64,000 nt of DNA. It comes from Williamsia serinedens. GTDB lineage: Bacteria; Actinomycetota; Actinomycetes; Mycobacteriales; Mycobacteriaceae. The position numbers and the translations under genes were made by a program. Positions 8,474 to 17,106 of this stretch are shown here, piece by piece. Each line of letters opens with the position of its first letter. Position 1 is the first letter of the stretch. The DNA is taken from the NCBI RefSeq assembly GCF_024171725.1, contig NZ_JAMTCG010000007.1, forward strand, positions 241,885 to 305,884, in the 5' to 3' direction. The notes beneath the pieces were generated by a model. That model saw only the letters and a list, made by a program, of their open reading frames with translations. It searched no databases and had not been told where the DNA came from.

Positions 8474-9550
8474 TCAGCTCGCGGACCAGGCCCGGAGCAG
8501 CGTGGCGACGTCGTCGCGGCCGCGCACCGCCAGGCGCAGGTGGTCGGCGCCGAGGCCGGGGAACGTGTCGCAACGCCGGACCGCGACACCCGCGTCGGCG
8601 AGTCGCCCGCGACGGGCGAGGGCGTCGGCGTCGTGCACGAGCACGAACGACGCCTGCGGATCACCGCACACGGTCACCCCTGCGTCGACGAGCATGCGGC
8701 ACATGGTGTCCCGTTCCGCGCGGACCTGACGGGCCTGCGCGCGCGCGTGGTCGCGGCCGATCGGGCCGAGCGCTGCGGTGACCGCCGCCAGCTGCAGCGT
8801 CCCGACCGGCCAGTGCGGCCGTGCGACGACCATCCGCGCGACCACGTCGGCGTCACCGACGAGGTAGCCCGCGCGCAGGCCGGGTACGGCGAAGGTCTTC
8901 GTCACCGACCGCAGCACGACCAGTCCCGGCAGGCGGCGCCCGGCGACCGACTGCGGCTCGTCGACGAGGTCGCCGCCGACCTCCGCCAGGGTGACGTCGG
9001 CGAACGCCTCGTCGACGAGGACGACCCGGCCGGGTCGGCACAGCGCGAGGAGTGCACCGGCCGGGTGCAGCACCGATGTCGGGTTGGTGGGGTTGCCGAC
9101 GACCACCAGGTCGGCGTCGTCGGGGACGACGGCGTCGGTCACACGCCACGGCGGCGGCAGCACGACGCGGGTGACGGGCACCCCGGCCGCGCGGAGCACG
9201 CGTTCGGGCTCGGTGAACGACGGGGCGATCACGACGGCGTGGCGGGGACGCAGCCCGGCGGCGAGTGCGAAACCCTCTGCGGCACCGGACAGGACAGCGA
9301 TCTCGGCGTCGTCACGACCGTGTGCGGCGGCGATCGCCCCGACGGCCGCGTCCTCGTCGTCGGGCGACGGGTAGGTGGAGAGGTCGTCGACGCGGGCGCG
9401 GAGCTTCTCTCGCAACCACTCGGGGGTGGTGCCGCGGACGTTCACCGCGAAGTCGAGCATCCCCGGTGCCACGTCACGATCGCCGTGGTGGGACAGCAGA
9501 TCGGCCGGTGGCGTGGCGCACGGGTGCCCGGGTTCACCGACGCGCGTCAC
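8474..9550 (-). CDS. Aminotransferase class I/II, CobC/histidinol-phosphate type
   Basis: A 358-residue PLP-dependent fold-type I aminotransferase. The start at GTG 9550 is a choice: an upstream in-frame GTG at 9559 is also possible. Motifs seen are 'MLDFAVNVRGTTPEWL' near the N-terminus, 'NPTNPTSVLHP' (substrate-binding Asn-Pro-x-Asn-Pro region), 'VLVDEAFADVTLA' (PLP-pyridine Asp), 'VLRSVTKTFAVPGLRAGYLV' (Schiff-base Lys) and a C-terminal 'LRLAVRGRDD' (carboxylate-binding Arg). It corresponds to Rv2231c, annotated as CobC-like (threonine-phosphate decarboxylase) but possibly a histidinol-phosphate-type enzyme. The CobD gene at 12943-13878 and the CobC-like phosphatase at 5356 make a cobamide role reasonable. 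Confidence 0.85.
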   Translation of the reverse strand: MTRVGEPGHPCATPPADLLSHHGDRDVAPGMLDFAVNVRGTTPEWLREKLRARVDDLSTYPSPDDEDAAVGAIAAAHGRDDAEIAVLSGAAEGFALAAGLRPRHAVVIAPSFTEPERVLRAAGVPVTRVVLPPPWRVTDAVVPDDADLVVVGNPTNPTSVLHPAGALLALCRPGRVVLVDEAFADVTLAEVGGDLVDEPQSVAGRRLPGLVVLRSVTKTFAVPGLRAGYLVGDADVVARMVVARPHWPVGTLQLAAVTAALGPIGRDHARAQARQVRAERDTMCRMLVDAGVTVCGDPQASFVLVHDADALARRGRLADAGVAVRRCDTFPGLGADHLRLAVRGRDDVATLLRAWSAS

Positions 9551-9580
9551 TCCGGGCCACACGACCGACCAGCCTACGGG

Positions 9581-9586
9581 GACAAT
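9581..9586 (+). promoter_or_regulatory. Putative -10 hexamer GACAAT, leaderless start of the HAD gene
   Basis: GACAAT ends 6 nt before the GTG at 9593, so transcription would start at the start codon. No Shine-Dalgarno sequence fits this start. The ATG overlapping the hexamer (9585-9587) is out of frame. Confidence 0.4.
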
Positions 9587-9592
9587 GGATCG

Positions 9593-10291
9593 GTGCCCGC
9601 ACCCGCCGACCCGGCCGCCCCGTCCACCACCGTGCTGTTCGACCTCGACGGCACGATCACCGACTCGTTCGACGGCATCGCCGCCAGCTTCCGCCACGCC
9701 CTGTCCGAGATCGGCGCGCCCGACCCCGACGCCGCCGTCGTCGAGGGCATCGCGGGACCGCCGATGGTCGACACCTTCCGCACGCTCGGGCTCGACGACG
9801 CCGCCGTCGACGCCGCGATGGCGGCCTATCGCGAGCGGTACACCACCGTGGGGTGGCGCGAGAACGCCGTGTTCCCCGGCATGGCGAGCCTGGTGCGCGA
9901 TCTGCGCGCCTCCGGCCGACGGATGGCGGTGTCGACGTCGAAGAACGAGACGACGGCGCGTCGCATCCTCGACCACTTCGGTCTCGCCGACCACTTCGAC
10001 GTCATCGCCGGGGCCAGCGACGACGGCACCCGCCGGAGCAAGAGCGACGTCGTGGCCCACGCCCTGGCCGCGCTCGGCATCGACACGGACGAGGAGGTCG
10101 CCGACGTCGTGATCGTCGGCGACCGATCACACGACGTGCACGGGGCCGGCGAGTTCGGCATCCCGGCCGTGTTCGTCGAGTGGGGCTACTCGCTGCCCGG
10201 TGAGGTCGACGACGCGGCGTGGTCGGTCCGCACCGTCGACGAGCTGCGCACCGTGCTGGGACTGCACGCCGACCGGGAGGTCACGGCATGA
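9593..10291 (+). CDS. HAD-superfamily hydrolase, PtkA-like
   Basis: A 232-residue HAD-like protein of the phosphoglycolate-phosphatase subfamily: motif I 'LFDLDGTITDSF' (nucleophile Asp), motif II 'MAVSTSKNETTAR' (Ser/Thr), a lysine in 'RRSKSDVV' (motif III) and motif IV 'VVIVGDRSHDVHGA' (two Asp). It overlaps the downstream low-molecular-weight tyrosine phosphatase by ATGA. In M. tuberculosis the equivalent adjacent pair is PtkA (Rv2232), a HAD-fold protein reported as a tyrosine kinase, and PtpA. This protein is shorter at the N-terminus than PtkA, so kinase activity should not be assumed. GTG 9593 follows a -10-like hexamer by 6 nt. Confidence 0.82.
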   Translation: MPAPADPAAPSTTVLFDLDGTITDSFDGIAASFRHALSEIGAPDPDAAVVEGIAGPPMVDTFRTLGLDDAAVDAAMAAYRERYTTVGWRENAVFPGMASLVRDLRASGRRMAVSTSKNETTARRILDHFGLADHFDVIAGASDDGTRRSKSDVVAHALAALGIDTDEEVADVVIVGDRSHDVHGAGEFGIPAVFVEWGYSLPGEVDDAAWSVRTVDELRTVLGLHADREVTA

Positions 10292-10779
10292 CCGACCCCG
10301 TGCACGTCACCTTCGTCTGCAGCGGCAACATCTGCCGCTCGCCCATGGCCGAGATCATCGTCGCCGCCGCGCTCGACCGCGCCGGTCTCGCCGACGCCGT
10401 GCGCATCGACAGCGCGGGCACCGGTGCCTGGCACGTCGGTGAGCCCGCCGACGACCGCGCCCGCGCGGAACTGCGGCGAGCCGGCTACGACGACACACAC
10501 ACCGCCGCGGTGCTGGGTCCCGAGCACGACGACGCCGACCTGTTCGTCGCACTCGACTCCGGTCACCGCCGGGCGCTGGCACGGCGCGGCGACGGTGACC
10601 GCACCCGGCTGCTGCGGGAGTTCGATCCCGACGCCCACGACGACCTCGACGTCGCCGACCCCTACTACGGCGACGCGGACGACTTCGTGCTCGTGCGCGA
10701 ACAGGTGGAGGCCGCGACGCCCGGGATCGTCGACTGGATCCGCGAGGAGGTCAGACGCCGTCGAAACCCGGGGCGATGA
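10288..10779 (+). CDS. ptpA: Low-molecular-weight protein-tyrosine phosphatase (PtpA-like)
   Basis: A 163-residue LMW-PTP. The P-loop C-x5-R-S appears near the N-terminus as 'VCSGNICRSPMAE' (nucleophile Cys about residue 11, Arg about 17), and the general-acid loop near the C-terminus as 'DVADPYYGDADDF' (Asp in the DPYY motif). 'DSAGTGAWHVGEPADDRA' is the conserved strand after the P-loop. Length is normal for the family. The start codon overlaps the stop of the HAD gene (ATGA), so the two are translationally coupled and likely function together. The last 29 bp overlap the convergent metallopeptidase-like gene. Confidence 0.93.
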   Translation: MTDPVHVTFVCSGNICRSPMAEIIVAAALDRAGLADAVRIDSAGTGAWHVGEPADDRARAELRRAGYDDTHTAAVLGPEHDDADLFVALDSGHRRALARRGDGDRTRLLREFDPDAHDDLDVADPYYGDADDFVLVREQVEAATPGIVDWIREEVRRRRNPGR

Positions 10780-11767
10780 GCTGGTGCAGGAACGACATCT
10801 TCTCCAGCACCTTCGGTGGTAGCACGAACGGGTAGAGGTCCTGGTGGCCCATCGAGCGGTTGATCTGGTTCAACGACCACGACAGCGGCAGCCACAGCTC
10901 GATGATCTTCTCGAAGCCGACCTCGCCGGGCAGGTCCGACTCGAGGGTCGCCCCGGACGGCGCCATCGCGAACGCGGCCGCGGTGTCGAGGGTGTCGCGG
11001 ATGTGCAGGTAGTGGGCGAACGTCTCGGCCCAGTCCTCCGCCGGGTGCATCGTCGCGTAGGACGAGACGTAGTCGTCGTGCCAGTCCTCCGGCGGACCCT
11101 CGTTGTAGTGCCGGTCGAGCGCGGCCTGGTAGTCGTCGTCGGGGTTGCCGAACAGCTCCTCGAAGCGAGGTCGGTGCTCACCGTCACCGACCAGCACCAT
11201 CTGGTAGTAGTGCCCGATCTCGTGACGGAAGTGGCCGATCAGGGTGCGGTACGGCTCGTCCATCGACACACGCAGCTGCTCGCGGTGCACGTCGTCGCCC
11301 TCGGCGAGGTCGAGGGTGATCACGCCGTCGGCGTGGCCGGTGATGACGTTCTGCGCCTCGCTGGACAACAGGTCGAACGCCAGACCGGTCTGCGGGTCGT
11401 CGTCGCGTCCGCGGATGGGCAGGCCCAGCTCGTCGAGCTCGAGGATGACGCGACGCTTGGCCGCCTCGGCGTCGGCGAACTCGCTCAGCGCGGTGGTGTC
11501 GTCGTCGGCGGGGCGGGTGCGCGTCAGCCGGCACGACTCGCAGAGGCCGTTGGGGGCGGTCTCGTCGACGACCCAGTTGCACTTCGCGACGACGTTGTTG
11601 GCGCACCGCTGGACGGGCGTGCCGTCGACCTCACCGCTGCCGTCGTCGCCGAGCACGTGGATGATCCGGGTCGGCAGGTGGAACCCGAGCGCATGGTGGC
11701 ACTTCAGGCAGAGGGTGTTCTCGAAGGACAGCTGCTGACCGCAGTTGCGGCAGGTGAAATCGCGCAC
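10751..11767 (-). CDS. Zinc-ribbon protein with putative zinc metallopeptidase domain
   Basis: A 338-residue protein started by GTG 11767. The N-terminus is a zinc ribbon, 'FTCRNCGQQLSFENTLCLKC', and a second cysteine cluster 'CANNVVAKCNW...CESC' follows at about residues 52-82. The central part carries an HExxH zinc-protease motif in 'HFRHEIGHYYQ', with 'PAEDWAETFAHYLHI' about 70 residues later as the likely third ligand (Glu). This is the zinc-binding metallopeptidase family described as DUF4157-like or COG4307; its substrate is unknown. A longer upstream frame exists but the ribbon begins directly at the GTG. Its 3' end overlaps ptpA by 29 bp tail-to-tail. Confidence 0.8.
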   Translation of the reverse strand: MRDFTCRNCGQQLSFENTLCLKCHHALGFHLPTRIIHVLGDDGSGEVDGTPVQRCANNVVAKCNWVVDETAPNGLCESCRLTRTRPADDDTTALSEFADAEAAKRRVILELDELGLPIRGRDDDPQTGLAFDLLSSEAQNVITGHADGVITLDLAEGDDVHREQLRVSMDEPYRTLIGHFRHEIGHYYQMVLVGDGEHRPRFEELFGNPDDDYQAALDRHYNEGPPEDWHDDYVSSYATMHPAEDWAETFAHYLHIRDTLDTAAAFAMAPSGATLESDLPGEVGFEKIIELWLPLSWSLNQINRSMGHQDLYPFVLPPKVLEKMSFLHQLIAPGFDGV

Positions 11768-11993
11768 GATGGCTCCGTTCGTCGGAGACGGGCTCCGGTG
11801 TGGGCGGCAGGTGACGCGGACCGTCCCGTCGACGGGGAGGGTGCACGGACCGGTGGGGCGACGGCCGCCGATCGTCTTCAGCGGTCGCCCGCCGCCTCGC
11901 GACGGGCCGTCGTCGGTGAGCGTATCCGACCCATGCGTCGTCACCGATGTGTCGGCGTCGTCACGGCTCGAGACCCACGCCCCGACCCCCTAG

Positions 11994-11999
11994 TACCGT
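11994..11999 (+). promoter_or_regulatory. Putative -10 hexamer TACCGT, leaderless start of SURF1 gene
   Basis: TACCGT ends exactly 6 nt before ATG 12006, so +1 would fall on the start codon. Spacing and hexamer are identical to the DUF429 gene start at 16332. The rest of the 238-nt gap (11768-12005) shows no gene. Confidence 0.5.
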
Positions 12000-12005
12000 T
12001 GTGAC

Positions 12006-12965
12006 ATGCGGATCCTGCGCACGTTCGCCCGCCCGGGGTGGGTGGCACTCGCCGTGGTGGTGGTGGCGTTCGCGGCGGCCTGCTTCTACGTCCTCGCACC
12101 GTGGCAGCTGGGCAAGAACTCGCGGACCGAGCACCAGAACTCGCTCATCAAGAGTGCGGTGTCGAAGAGTGCCGTCCCGATCGACTCCGTCTGGCCCGGG
12201 CGCGGCCCGCTGCCGACGGACTCCGAATGGCGCGAGGTGACCGTCACCGGGCGCTACCTCCCCGCCGATCAGGCCGTCGTCCGGTTGCGGTCGGTGTCGG
12301 ACGCACCCGCCTACGAGGTGCTCACCCCGTTCCGCCTCGACGACGGGCGCGTCTTCGTCGTCAACCGCGGCTATGTCCGCCCGGTCGACGGCACGGCGTT
12401 GCCGTCGGTGCCCTCGGCACCGGACGGTCCGGCCACCGTCTCCGCGCGACTCCGCGTCGGCGAGGGCACGTCGCCGGGCCGCGGACCGCGCGTCGAGGAC
12501 GGCGCGCTGCAGGTCTACACGATCGACCCCGCCGTTCTCGGGCGCACCGTCGGCCTGGACACCATGCCCGCCTACCTGCAGCTGTCCCCCGATCAGCCGG
12601 GCAGCCTCGGCGAGTTGCCCATCCCCCAGCTCGACTCGGGGCCCTACCTGTCGTACGGACTGCAGTGGATCGCGTTCGGCGTGATGGCGCCTCTCGGTCT
12701 CGGCTACTTCATCGTCGCCGAGGTCCGACACCGCCGTGCCGCGGCGGCTGCGGCGACGACCGACAGCGCCGAGGCCGGAGCCGCCCCGCCGCCGCGCACC
12801 GAGGGTGTCGCGGCACGCGCCCGACGCCGACGCGAGGACCTCGTCTCGGCGTCGTCGTCGGGCCTGGGCAGCAGCCGGGTCCGCAGCGGCATCGGCTTCG
12901 GGCCGCGCCGTGAGGAGACGTCGGCCTCGGCACGGGAGAAGCTCACCGACCGCTACGGCGACTGA
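12006..12965 (+). CDS. SURF1 family cytochrome oxidase biogenesis protein
   Basis: A 319-residue membrane protein. TM1 lies at about residues 10-32 ('GWVALAVVVVAFAAACFYVL'), directly followed by 'APWQLGKN', the SURF1 signature. A periplasmic domain contains 'WREVTVTGRYLP', 'VLTPFRLDDGRVFVVNRGYV' and 'PQLDSGPYLSYGLQWIAFG'; the last one starts TM2 at about 218-238. The remaining 80 residues are a charged, Arg/Ala-rich cytoplasmic tail that is longer than in proteobacterial SURF1, as is usual in actinobacteria. SURF1 helps assemble cytochrome aa3 oxidase (haem a insertion). The 3' end overlaps cobD by 23 bp. Confidence 0.93.
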   Translation: MRILRTFARPGWVALAVVVVAFAAACFYVLAPWQLGKNSRTEHQNSLIKSAVSKSAVPIDSVWPGRGPLPTDSEWREVTVTGRYLPADQAVVRLRSVSDAPAYEVLTPFRLDDGRVFVVNRGYVRPVDGTALPSVPSAPDGPATVSARLRVGEGTSPGRGPRVEDGALQVYTIDPAVLGRTVGLDTMPAYLQLSPDQPGSLGELPIPQLDSGPYLSYGLQWIAFGVMAPLGLGYFIVAEVRHRRAAAAAATTDSAEAGAAPPPRTEGVAARARRRREDLVSASSSGLGSSRVRSGIGFGPRREETSASAREKLTDRYGD

Positions 12966-13878
12966 CGAGCAGCGCGGCCCCACACGCCGCCACCGCGACC
13001 ACCGTCTGCACCCGACGCGACAACTCGACCGCGCGACGCAGGTCGTCCACGGTCGGCGGCGGCCCGTCGCCGAGGCGGGGCCGGTCCTCGATGCCGTGCG
13101 GGTAGACGGTCAGGCCACCGAGTCCCGTGCCCAACGCGCCGGCGAACGCCGCCTCGACGACGCCGGCGTTCGGGCTGGGGTGTCGTCCGGCGTCGCGCCG
13201 CCACGCGGCGACCGCACCCCGACGGTCCGCGCCGAGAGCGACGACGGCCAGTCCGGTCACGCGGGCCGGCACCAGGTTGGCGAGGTCGTCGAGGCGGGCG
13301 GACGCCCAGCCGAACCGGCCGTGTCGCTCGGAGCGGTACCCGACCATCGCGTCGAGCGTGTTCGCCATGCGGTACCCGAGCGCCCCCGGCGCGCCGGCGA
13401 TCGCCGCCCAGACCAGCGGGCCCACAGTCGCGTCGGAGGTGTTCTCCGCGAGGGACTCCACCGCGGCCCGGACCATCCCGTCGGCGTCGAGCGACCGCGG
13501 GTCGCGCCCGCACAGGCTGGGGACCAGGTCGCGTGCCGCGTCGAGGTCGTCGGCGCCGACGAGGGTGCCGAGGTCCTCGACCACCCGGGTCAGCGTGGTG
13601 CCGCCGAGCGACGCCCACGTCGCCGCCGCGGTGGTCAGGACGGTCGTGCGCGGGCCACCTCGGTCCGCGACCGCGGTCAGGCCCGCGACCCCACCCACCA
13701 ACGTCCCGGTGTAGACCGCACCGACCACGCGGCTGTCGGACCAGACGCGTCGCTCGAGCGCCGCGGCGACCGTGCCCATACCGGCGACCGGGTGGAACCG
13801 TCGTGGGTCCCCGACGACGCGGTCGGCGAGGACCCCGAGCGCGATGCCGACGGCGCGCGCGGTGTGTCGTCGGGTCAC
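12943..13878 (-). CDS. cobD: Adenosylcobinamide-phosphate synthase CobD/CbiB
   Basis: A 311-residue inner-membrane enzyme that attaches (R)-1-amino-2-propanol or its phosphate to adenosylcobyric acid. Hallmarks are 'GVLADRVVGDPRRFHPVAGM' at the N-terminus, 'VESLAENTSDATVGPLVWAA' in the middle, 'YRMANTLDAMVGYRSERH' and 'RDAGRHPSPNAGVVEAAFAG', all diagnostic for CbiB. Several hydrophobic segments are present. GTG 13878 was chosen because the conserved N-terminus begins about 8 residues later. With the CobC-like genes at 5356 and 8474 this makes a dispersed cobamide group matching Rv2228c/2231c/2236c. Confidence 0.93.
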   Translation of the reverse strand: MTRRHTARAVGIALGVLADRVVGDPRRFHPVAGMGTVAAALERRVWSDSRVVGAVYTGTLVGGVAGLTAVADRGGPRTTVLTTAAATWASLGGTTLTRVVEDLGTLVGADDLDAARDLVPSLCGRDPRSLDADGMVRAAVESLAENTSDATVGPLVWAAIAGAPGALGYRMANTLDAMVGYRSERHGRFGWASARLDDLANLVPARVTGLAVVALGADRRGAVAAWRRDAGRHPSPNAGVVEAAFAGALGTGLGGLTVYPHGIEDRPRLGDGPPPTVDDLRRAVELSRRVQTVVAVAACGAALLVSRRSGR

Positions 13879-13941
13879 GGGAGACCACCCTGCCAGGCAC
13901 GGCCCCGCACGTCGTCGCGCAGGCCGTGGCAGTGTCGTCGT

Positions 13942-14820
13942 GTGGCCCGACAGCGATCCGGGCGTCGTCCGGCGGCGGGCGCCGCCGCACCCGACGACAT
14001 CGCCGGCACCGTCGCGATCGACTCCGGGACCGCGGTCATCACGACCGATCCCGACGGCCAGGGCTGGCTGCTCGAGGTGAACGGCGTGCAGAGTTCCCAT
14101 CTCGCCGCCGACCCCACCCGTCTCGACTTCGAGTACATGCGGTGGATCGCGGCGGTGGTCGCCGACCGATTCGACCTCGGCGGGCCGCTGCGGGTGCTGC
14201 ACCTCGGTGCGGCCGGGTGCGCACTCCCCCGGTACCTCGCGGCGGTGGCACCGGCCTCCCGGCACGTGGCGGTCGAGGTCGACGCCGCGCTCGCCGACCT
14301 GGTGCGCACACGCTTCGACATCCCCCGCGCACCGGTCGTGCGACTGCGCGTCGGGGACGCCCGCACGGTGACCGAGGGGCTCACCCCGGACAGTCGCGAC
14401 CTCGTCGTGGTCGACGTGTTCGCCGGCGCGCGGACACCCGCACATCTGACGACGGTCGAGTTCTTCGACGCGATCCGCCGCGTGCTGCGACCCGGCGGGC
14501 TCGTGGTGATGAATGTCGCCGACACCCGGGATCTCGCGTACGCGCGGCGTCAGATCGCCACCGTCGCAGCCTGTTTCCGTCACACGCTCCTCGTCGCCGA
14601 CCCAGCGATGCTCAAAGGTCGCCGCTACGGCAACGTCGTCGTCGCCGCCTCGGACGATCCCCTGCCCGCCTCGCCGTCGCTGGTGCGGGGACTTCTCGTC
14701 GACGCGGTCCCCGCGTCGGTGCGCGAGGGTCCCGACGCCCGCGCATTCACCGCCGGCGCGCGGCCGTACACCGACGCCGACCCGCCCACCGACCGGGGCG
14801 CACCACTGATGTCCGTGTGA
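13942..14820 (+). CDS. Spermidine-synthase-like SAM-dependent methyltransferase-fold protein
   Basis: A 292-residue protein (GTG 13942) with a Rossmann fold. 'LRVLHLGAAGCALPRYLA' is the dinucleotide-type glycine loop, 'HVAVEVDAALADLVR' the acidic end of strand 2, 'LRVGDARTVTEGL' and 'DLVVVDVFAGARTPAHLTT' the substrate-side motifs, and 'VLRPGGLVVMNVAD' the strand-6 region. The order matches the spermidine/spermine synthase superfamily. The polyamine-specific Asp-Ala-Tyr-Asp pattern is not intact (it is DVFAG), so the true reaction is open. It diverges from cobD and converges with the acyl-CoA ligase. Confidence 0.78.
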   Translation: MARQRSGRRPAAGAAAPDDIAGTVAIDSGTAVITTDPDGQGWLLEVNGVQSSHLAADPTRLDFEYMRWIAAVVADRFDLGGPLRVLHLGAAGCALPRYLAAVAPASRHVAVEVDAALADLVRTRFDIPRAPVVRLRVGDARTVTEGLTPDSRDLVVVDVFAGARTPAHLTTVEFFDAIRRVLRPGGLVVMNVADTRDLAYARRQIATVAACFRHTLLVADPAMLKGRRYGNVVVAASDDPLPASPSLVRGLLVDAVPASVREGPDARAFTAGARPYTDADPPTDRGAPLMSV

Positions 14821-14832
14821 CCCGCGACGCCG

Positions 14833-16278
14833 TCACGGCGCCTCGAGCAGAGCCTTCTTCTGCACCTTGCCCATCGCGTTGCGCGGGAGTTCGTCGACGA
14901 AGCGGACGTCGCGAGGACGCTTGTGCGCCGAGAGTCGTTCGGCGACATGGGCGACGAGCGTCGCAGCCAGGTCGTCCCCGCCGTCGTGTCCGGCCGCGGT
15001 GACGACGACCGCGACGATGCGCTGGCCGAGGTCGTCGTCGGGCACACCGACCGCGGCGACCTCGGCGACGGCGTCGTGGTCGAGCAGACAGCTCTCGATC
15101 TCCCCCGCGCCCACCCGGAATCCCCCCGACTTGATGAGGTCGGTCGAGAGTCGACCCACGATCCGGTGCATGCCCCCGGCGTCGACGACGGCGGCGTCGC
15201 CGGTCGCGAACCACCCTCCGGGCAGCCAGGATTCGGCGGTCGCCTCGGGCCGACCGTGGTAGCCGGCGCCGAGCATGGGGCCGCGCACCAGCAACTCGCC
15301 GATCGACTCCCCGTCATGCGGGAGGTCGTCGGCGTCCGGGCCCGCGGACTCGGGGTCCGGTCGGAGCCTCGTCTCCACACCGTCGAGGGGCAGCCCCACC
15401 CACCCGGCGCGGCGTTCGCCGTCGACGCGGGCGCTCAGGGTGATGAGTGTCTCGGTGCTGCCGTACCGTTCGACGATCTCGTGGCCGGTCAGCTCGGCGA
15501 CACGGCGGAAGACCGACTCGGGCAGGGGCGCACTGCCCGAGACCAGCAGCCGCGCGTCCGAGAGGCTGCGGGCGCTGTGCTCGTCGGCGGCGATGCGTGA
15601 CCACACCGTGGGGACACCGAAGTACATCGTCCCGGCGGCACACGCATACGCCTCGGGCGTGGGTCGGCCGGTGTGCACCAGCCGACCGCCGATCCGGAGG
15701 GGCCCCAGCACACCGAGGATCAGCCCGTGGACGTGGAACAGCGGCAGCCCGTGCACCAGCACGTCGTCCGCGGTCCACCGCCAGGCCGCCGCGAGCGCGT
15801 CGAGGCCCGCAGCGATCGACCCGTGCGTGCTGACAACGCCTTTCGGCGCGCCCGTGGTGCCCGACGTGTACAGGATCATCGCCGCGTGACCCGCCGGCGG
15901 CTGCGGATGGGAGTGCCACGACCGCGCGTACAGGCGGACGGGCAGGTGCGGGAGGCCCGCAGCATCTGCCGGCTCGGGTCCGAGCCATGCCTGGGCGCCC
16001 GAGTCGTCGAGGACGTGGCGGCGCTCCGCGCTGCCCGAGTCCGGCGGGACCGGCACCACGACCACGCCGGCCAGCAACGCTCCCACCACCGCGATGACCG
16101 TGGCCATCGTGGGCGTGGCCTCGACAGCGACCACACGCACCCCGCCGAGGCGCTCGGCGGTCGCGGTGGCCGCGCCGGCGACGTCGGCGCGGGAGAACGA
16201 CAGACCGTCGACGGACACGGTGTCGGGGACGTCGGTCGTCGCGGCGACCGCGGACGGTGTCAGCAGCGGGAACAGCAT
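14833..16278 (-). CDS. Acyl-CoA synthetase (AMP-binding, MatB/FadD-like)
   Basis: A 481-residue ANL-superfamily ligase. P-loop 'LYTSGTTGAPKG' at about residues 136-147, then 'PLFHVHGLILGVLGPL', 'ERYGSTETLITLSAR' (A5), 'GGWFATGDAAVVDAGGMHRI' (A7), 'GRLSTDLIKSGGFRVGAGEI' (A8) and the C-terminal 'RNAMGKVQKKALLE' with the catalytic Lys. The 'STDLIKSGG' hinge and the short N-terminus are reminiscent of malonyl-CoA synthetases (MatB), but actinobacterial fatty acid ligases share them. Intact by length and motifs. Convergent with the gene at 13942 (12 nt apart). Confidence 0.87.
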   Translation of the reverse strand: MLFPLLTPSAVAATTDVPDTVSVDGLSFSRADVAGAATATAERLGGVRVVAVEATPTMATVIAVVGALLAGVVVVPVPPDSGSAERRHVLDDSGAQAWLGPEPADAAGLPHLPVRLYARSWHSHPQPPAGHAAMILYTSGTTGAPKGVVSTHGSIAAGLDALAAAWRWTADDVLVHGLPLFHVHGLILGVLGPLRIGGRLVHTGRPTPEAYACAAGTMYFGVPTVWSRIAADEHSARSLSDARLLVSGSAPLPESVFRRVAELTGHEIVERYGSTETLITLSARVDGERRAGWVGLPLDGVETRLRPDPESAGPDADDLPHDGESIGELLVRGPMLGAGYHGRPEATAESWLPGGWFATGDAAVVDAGGMHRIVGRLSTDLIKSGGFRVGAGEIESCLLDHDAVAEVAAVGVPDDDLGQRIVAVVVTAAGHDGGDDLAATLVAHVAERLSAHKRPRDVRFVDELPRNAMGKVQKKALLEAP

Positions 16279-16319
16279 CCGCCCACTGTGACACAGCGTC
16301 GGGGGCTGCCCCGGGGGGC

Positions 16320-16325
16320 TACCGT
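16320..16325 (+). promoter_or_regulatory. Putative -10 hexamer TACCGT, leaderless start of the DUF429 gene
   Basis: TACCGT ends exactly 6 nt before GTG 16332, the same geometry as at 11994/12006. No Shine-Dalgarno sequence lies between. Confidence 0.5.
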
Positions 16326-16331
16326 CGGGGC

Positions 16332-17096
16332 GTGCGTACCCTGGGAGTCGACCTCGCGGCCGAGCCGACCAAGTCCGCGCTCGCCGTCCTGCGGTGGCGG
16401 TCGGGCAGGGCCGAGGTGGAGCGGATCACGCTCGGCGCCACCGACTCCGACATCGTCGCGGCCGCCGCGGGGTGCGAGCGGGTGGGCATCGACGCACCGT
16501 TCGGGTGGCCCGACCGGTTCGTCCGGTTCGTCGTCGCCCACCACGAACTCGGCGACCCCGACACGTCGGTTGCAGAGGCCGATCGGGACCTGCCCGCCGC
16601 GTCGGACACGCGCGGCGCCCGGGCCGGTCTCGTGCGTCGCGTGACCGACGACGTGGTCCGCGAGAGAACACGTCTCATCCCGTTGAGCGTCTCCGCGGAC
16701 CTCATCGCGCACGTGGCGATGCGCTGCGTCGGACTGCTGCGCGCGCTGGGGGTCACCGACCGTGTGGACGGACCGGTCGTCGAGGCCTATCCCGCGGCAG
16801 CACTCCGGGTCTGGGGACTCGATCACCGGGGATACAAGGGCCCGGCGAAGGCGATGGTCCTCGACGGCCTCGTCGACGAGCTGTTGTCTCGCGCCCCGTG
16901 GTTGCAGCTGAGCGTGTCGGAGGCGGCCGTCCGCGGCAGCGACGACGTGTTCGACGCGGTGATCGCGGCGTGCATCGCCCGTGCCGCCGCGCTGGGGCGC
17001 ACCCACCTGCCCGACGGCGAGACCGCGGTGATCGCCCGGCGCGAGGGCTGGATCCACCTGCCCTCCGGCGATCTGGAAAGCCTCGCCGTCGGGTGA
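16332..17096 (+). CDS. DUF429 domain protein
   Basis: A 254-residue protein beginning VRTLGVDLAAEPTKSALAVL, i.e. an RNase H-like 'GVD' strand with the first acidic residue, as in DUF429 proteins. Later 'VGIDAPFGWPDRFVRFV' (second acidic site), 'VVEAYPAAALRVWG' and 'DVFDAVIAACIARAAALG' (DAxxAA-type C-terminal motif) complete the family pattern. DUF429 is predicted to be a nuclease-like RNase H-fold enzyme with unknown substrate. GTG 16332 starts the core strand directly. It diverges from the acyl-CoA ligase (53 nt) and converges with the DUF218 gene (10 nt). Confidence 0.85.
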   Translation: MRTLGVDLAAEPTKSALAVLRWRSGRAEVERITLGATDSDIVAAAAGCERVGIDAPFGWPDRFVRFVVAHHELGDPDTSVAEADRDLPAASDTRGARAGLVRRVTDDVVRERTRLIPLSVSADLIAHVAMRCVGLLRALGVTDRVDGPVVEAYPAAALRVWGLDHRGYKGPAKAMVLDGLVDELLSRAPWLQLSVSEAAVRGSDDVFDAVIAACIARAAALGRTHLPDGETAVIARREGWIHLPSGDLESLAVG

Positions 17097-17106
17097 AGCT
17101 CGTGGC

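Noticed and set aside
12736..13941. Long N-terminal extension of the spermidine-synthase-like protein
   Set aside because: The extension is antisense to cobD and Arg/Ala-rich; the Rossmann domain begins after GTG 13942.
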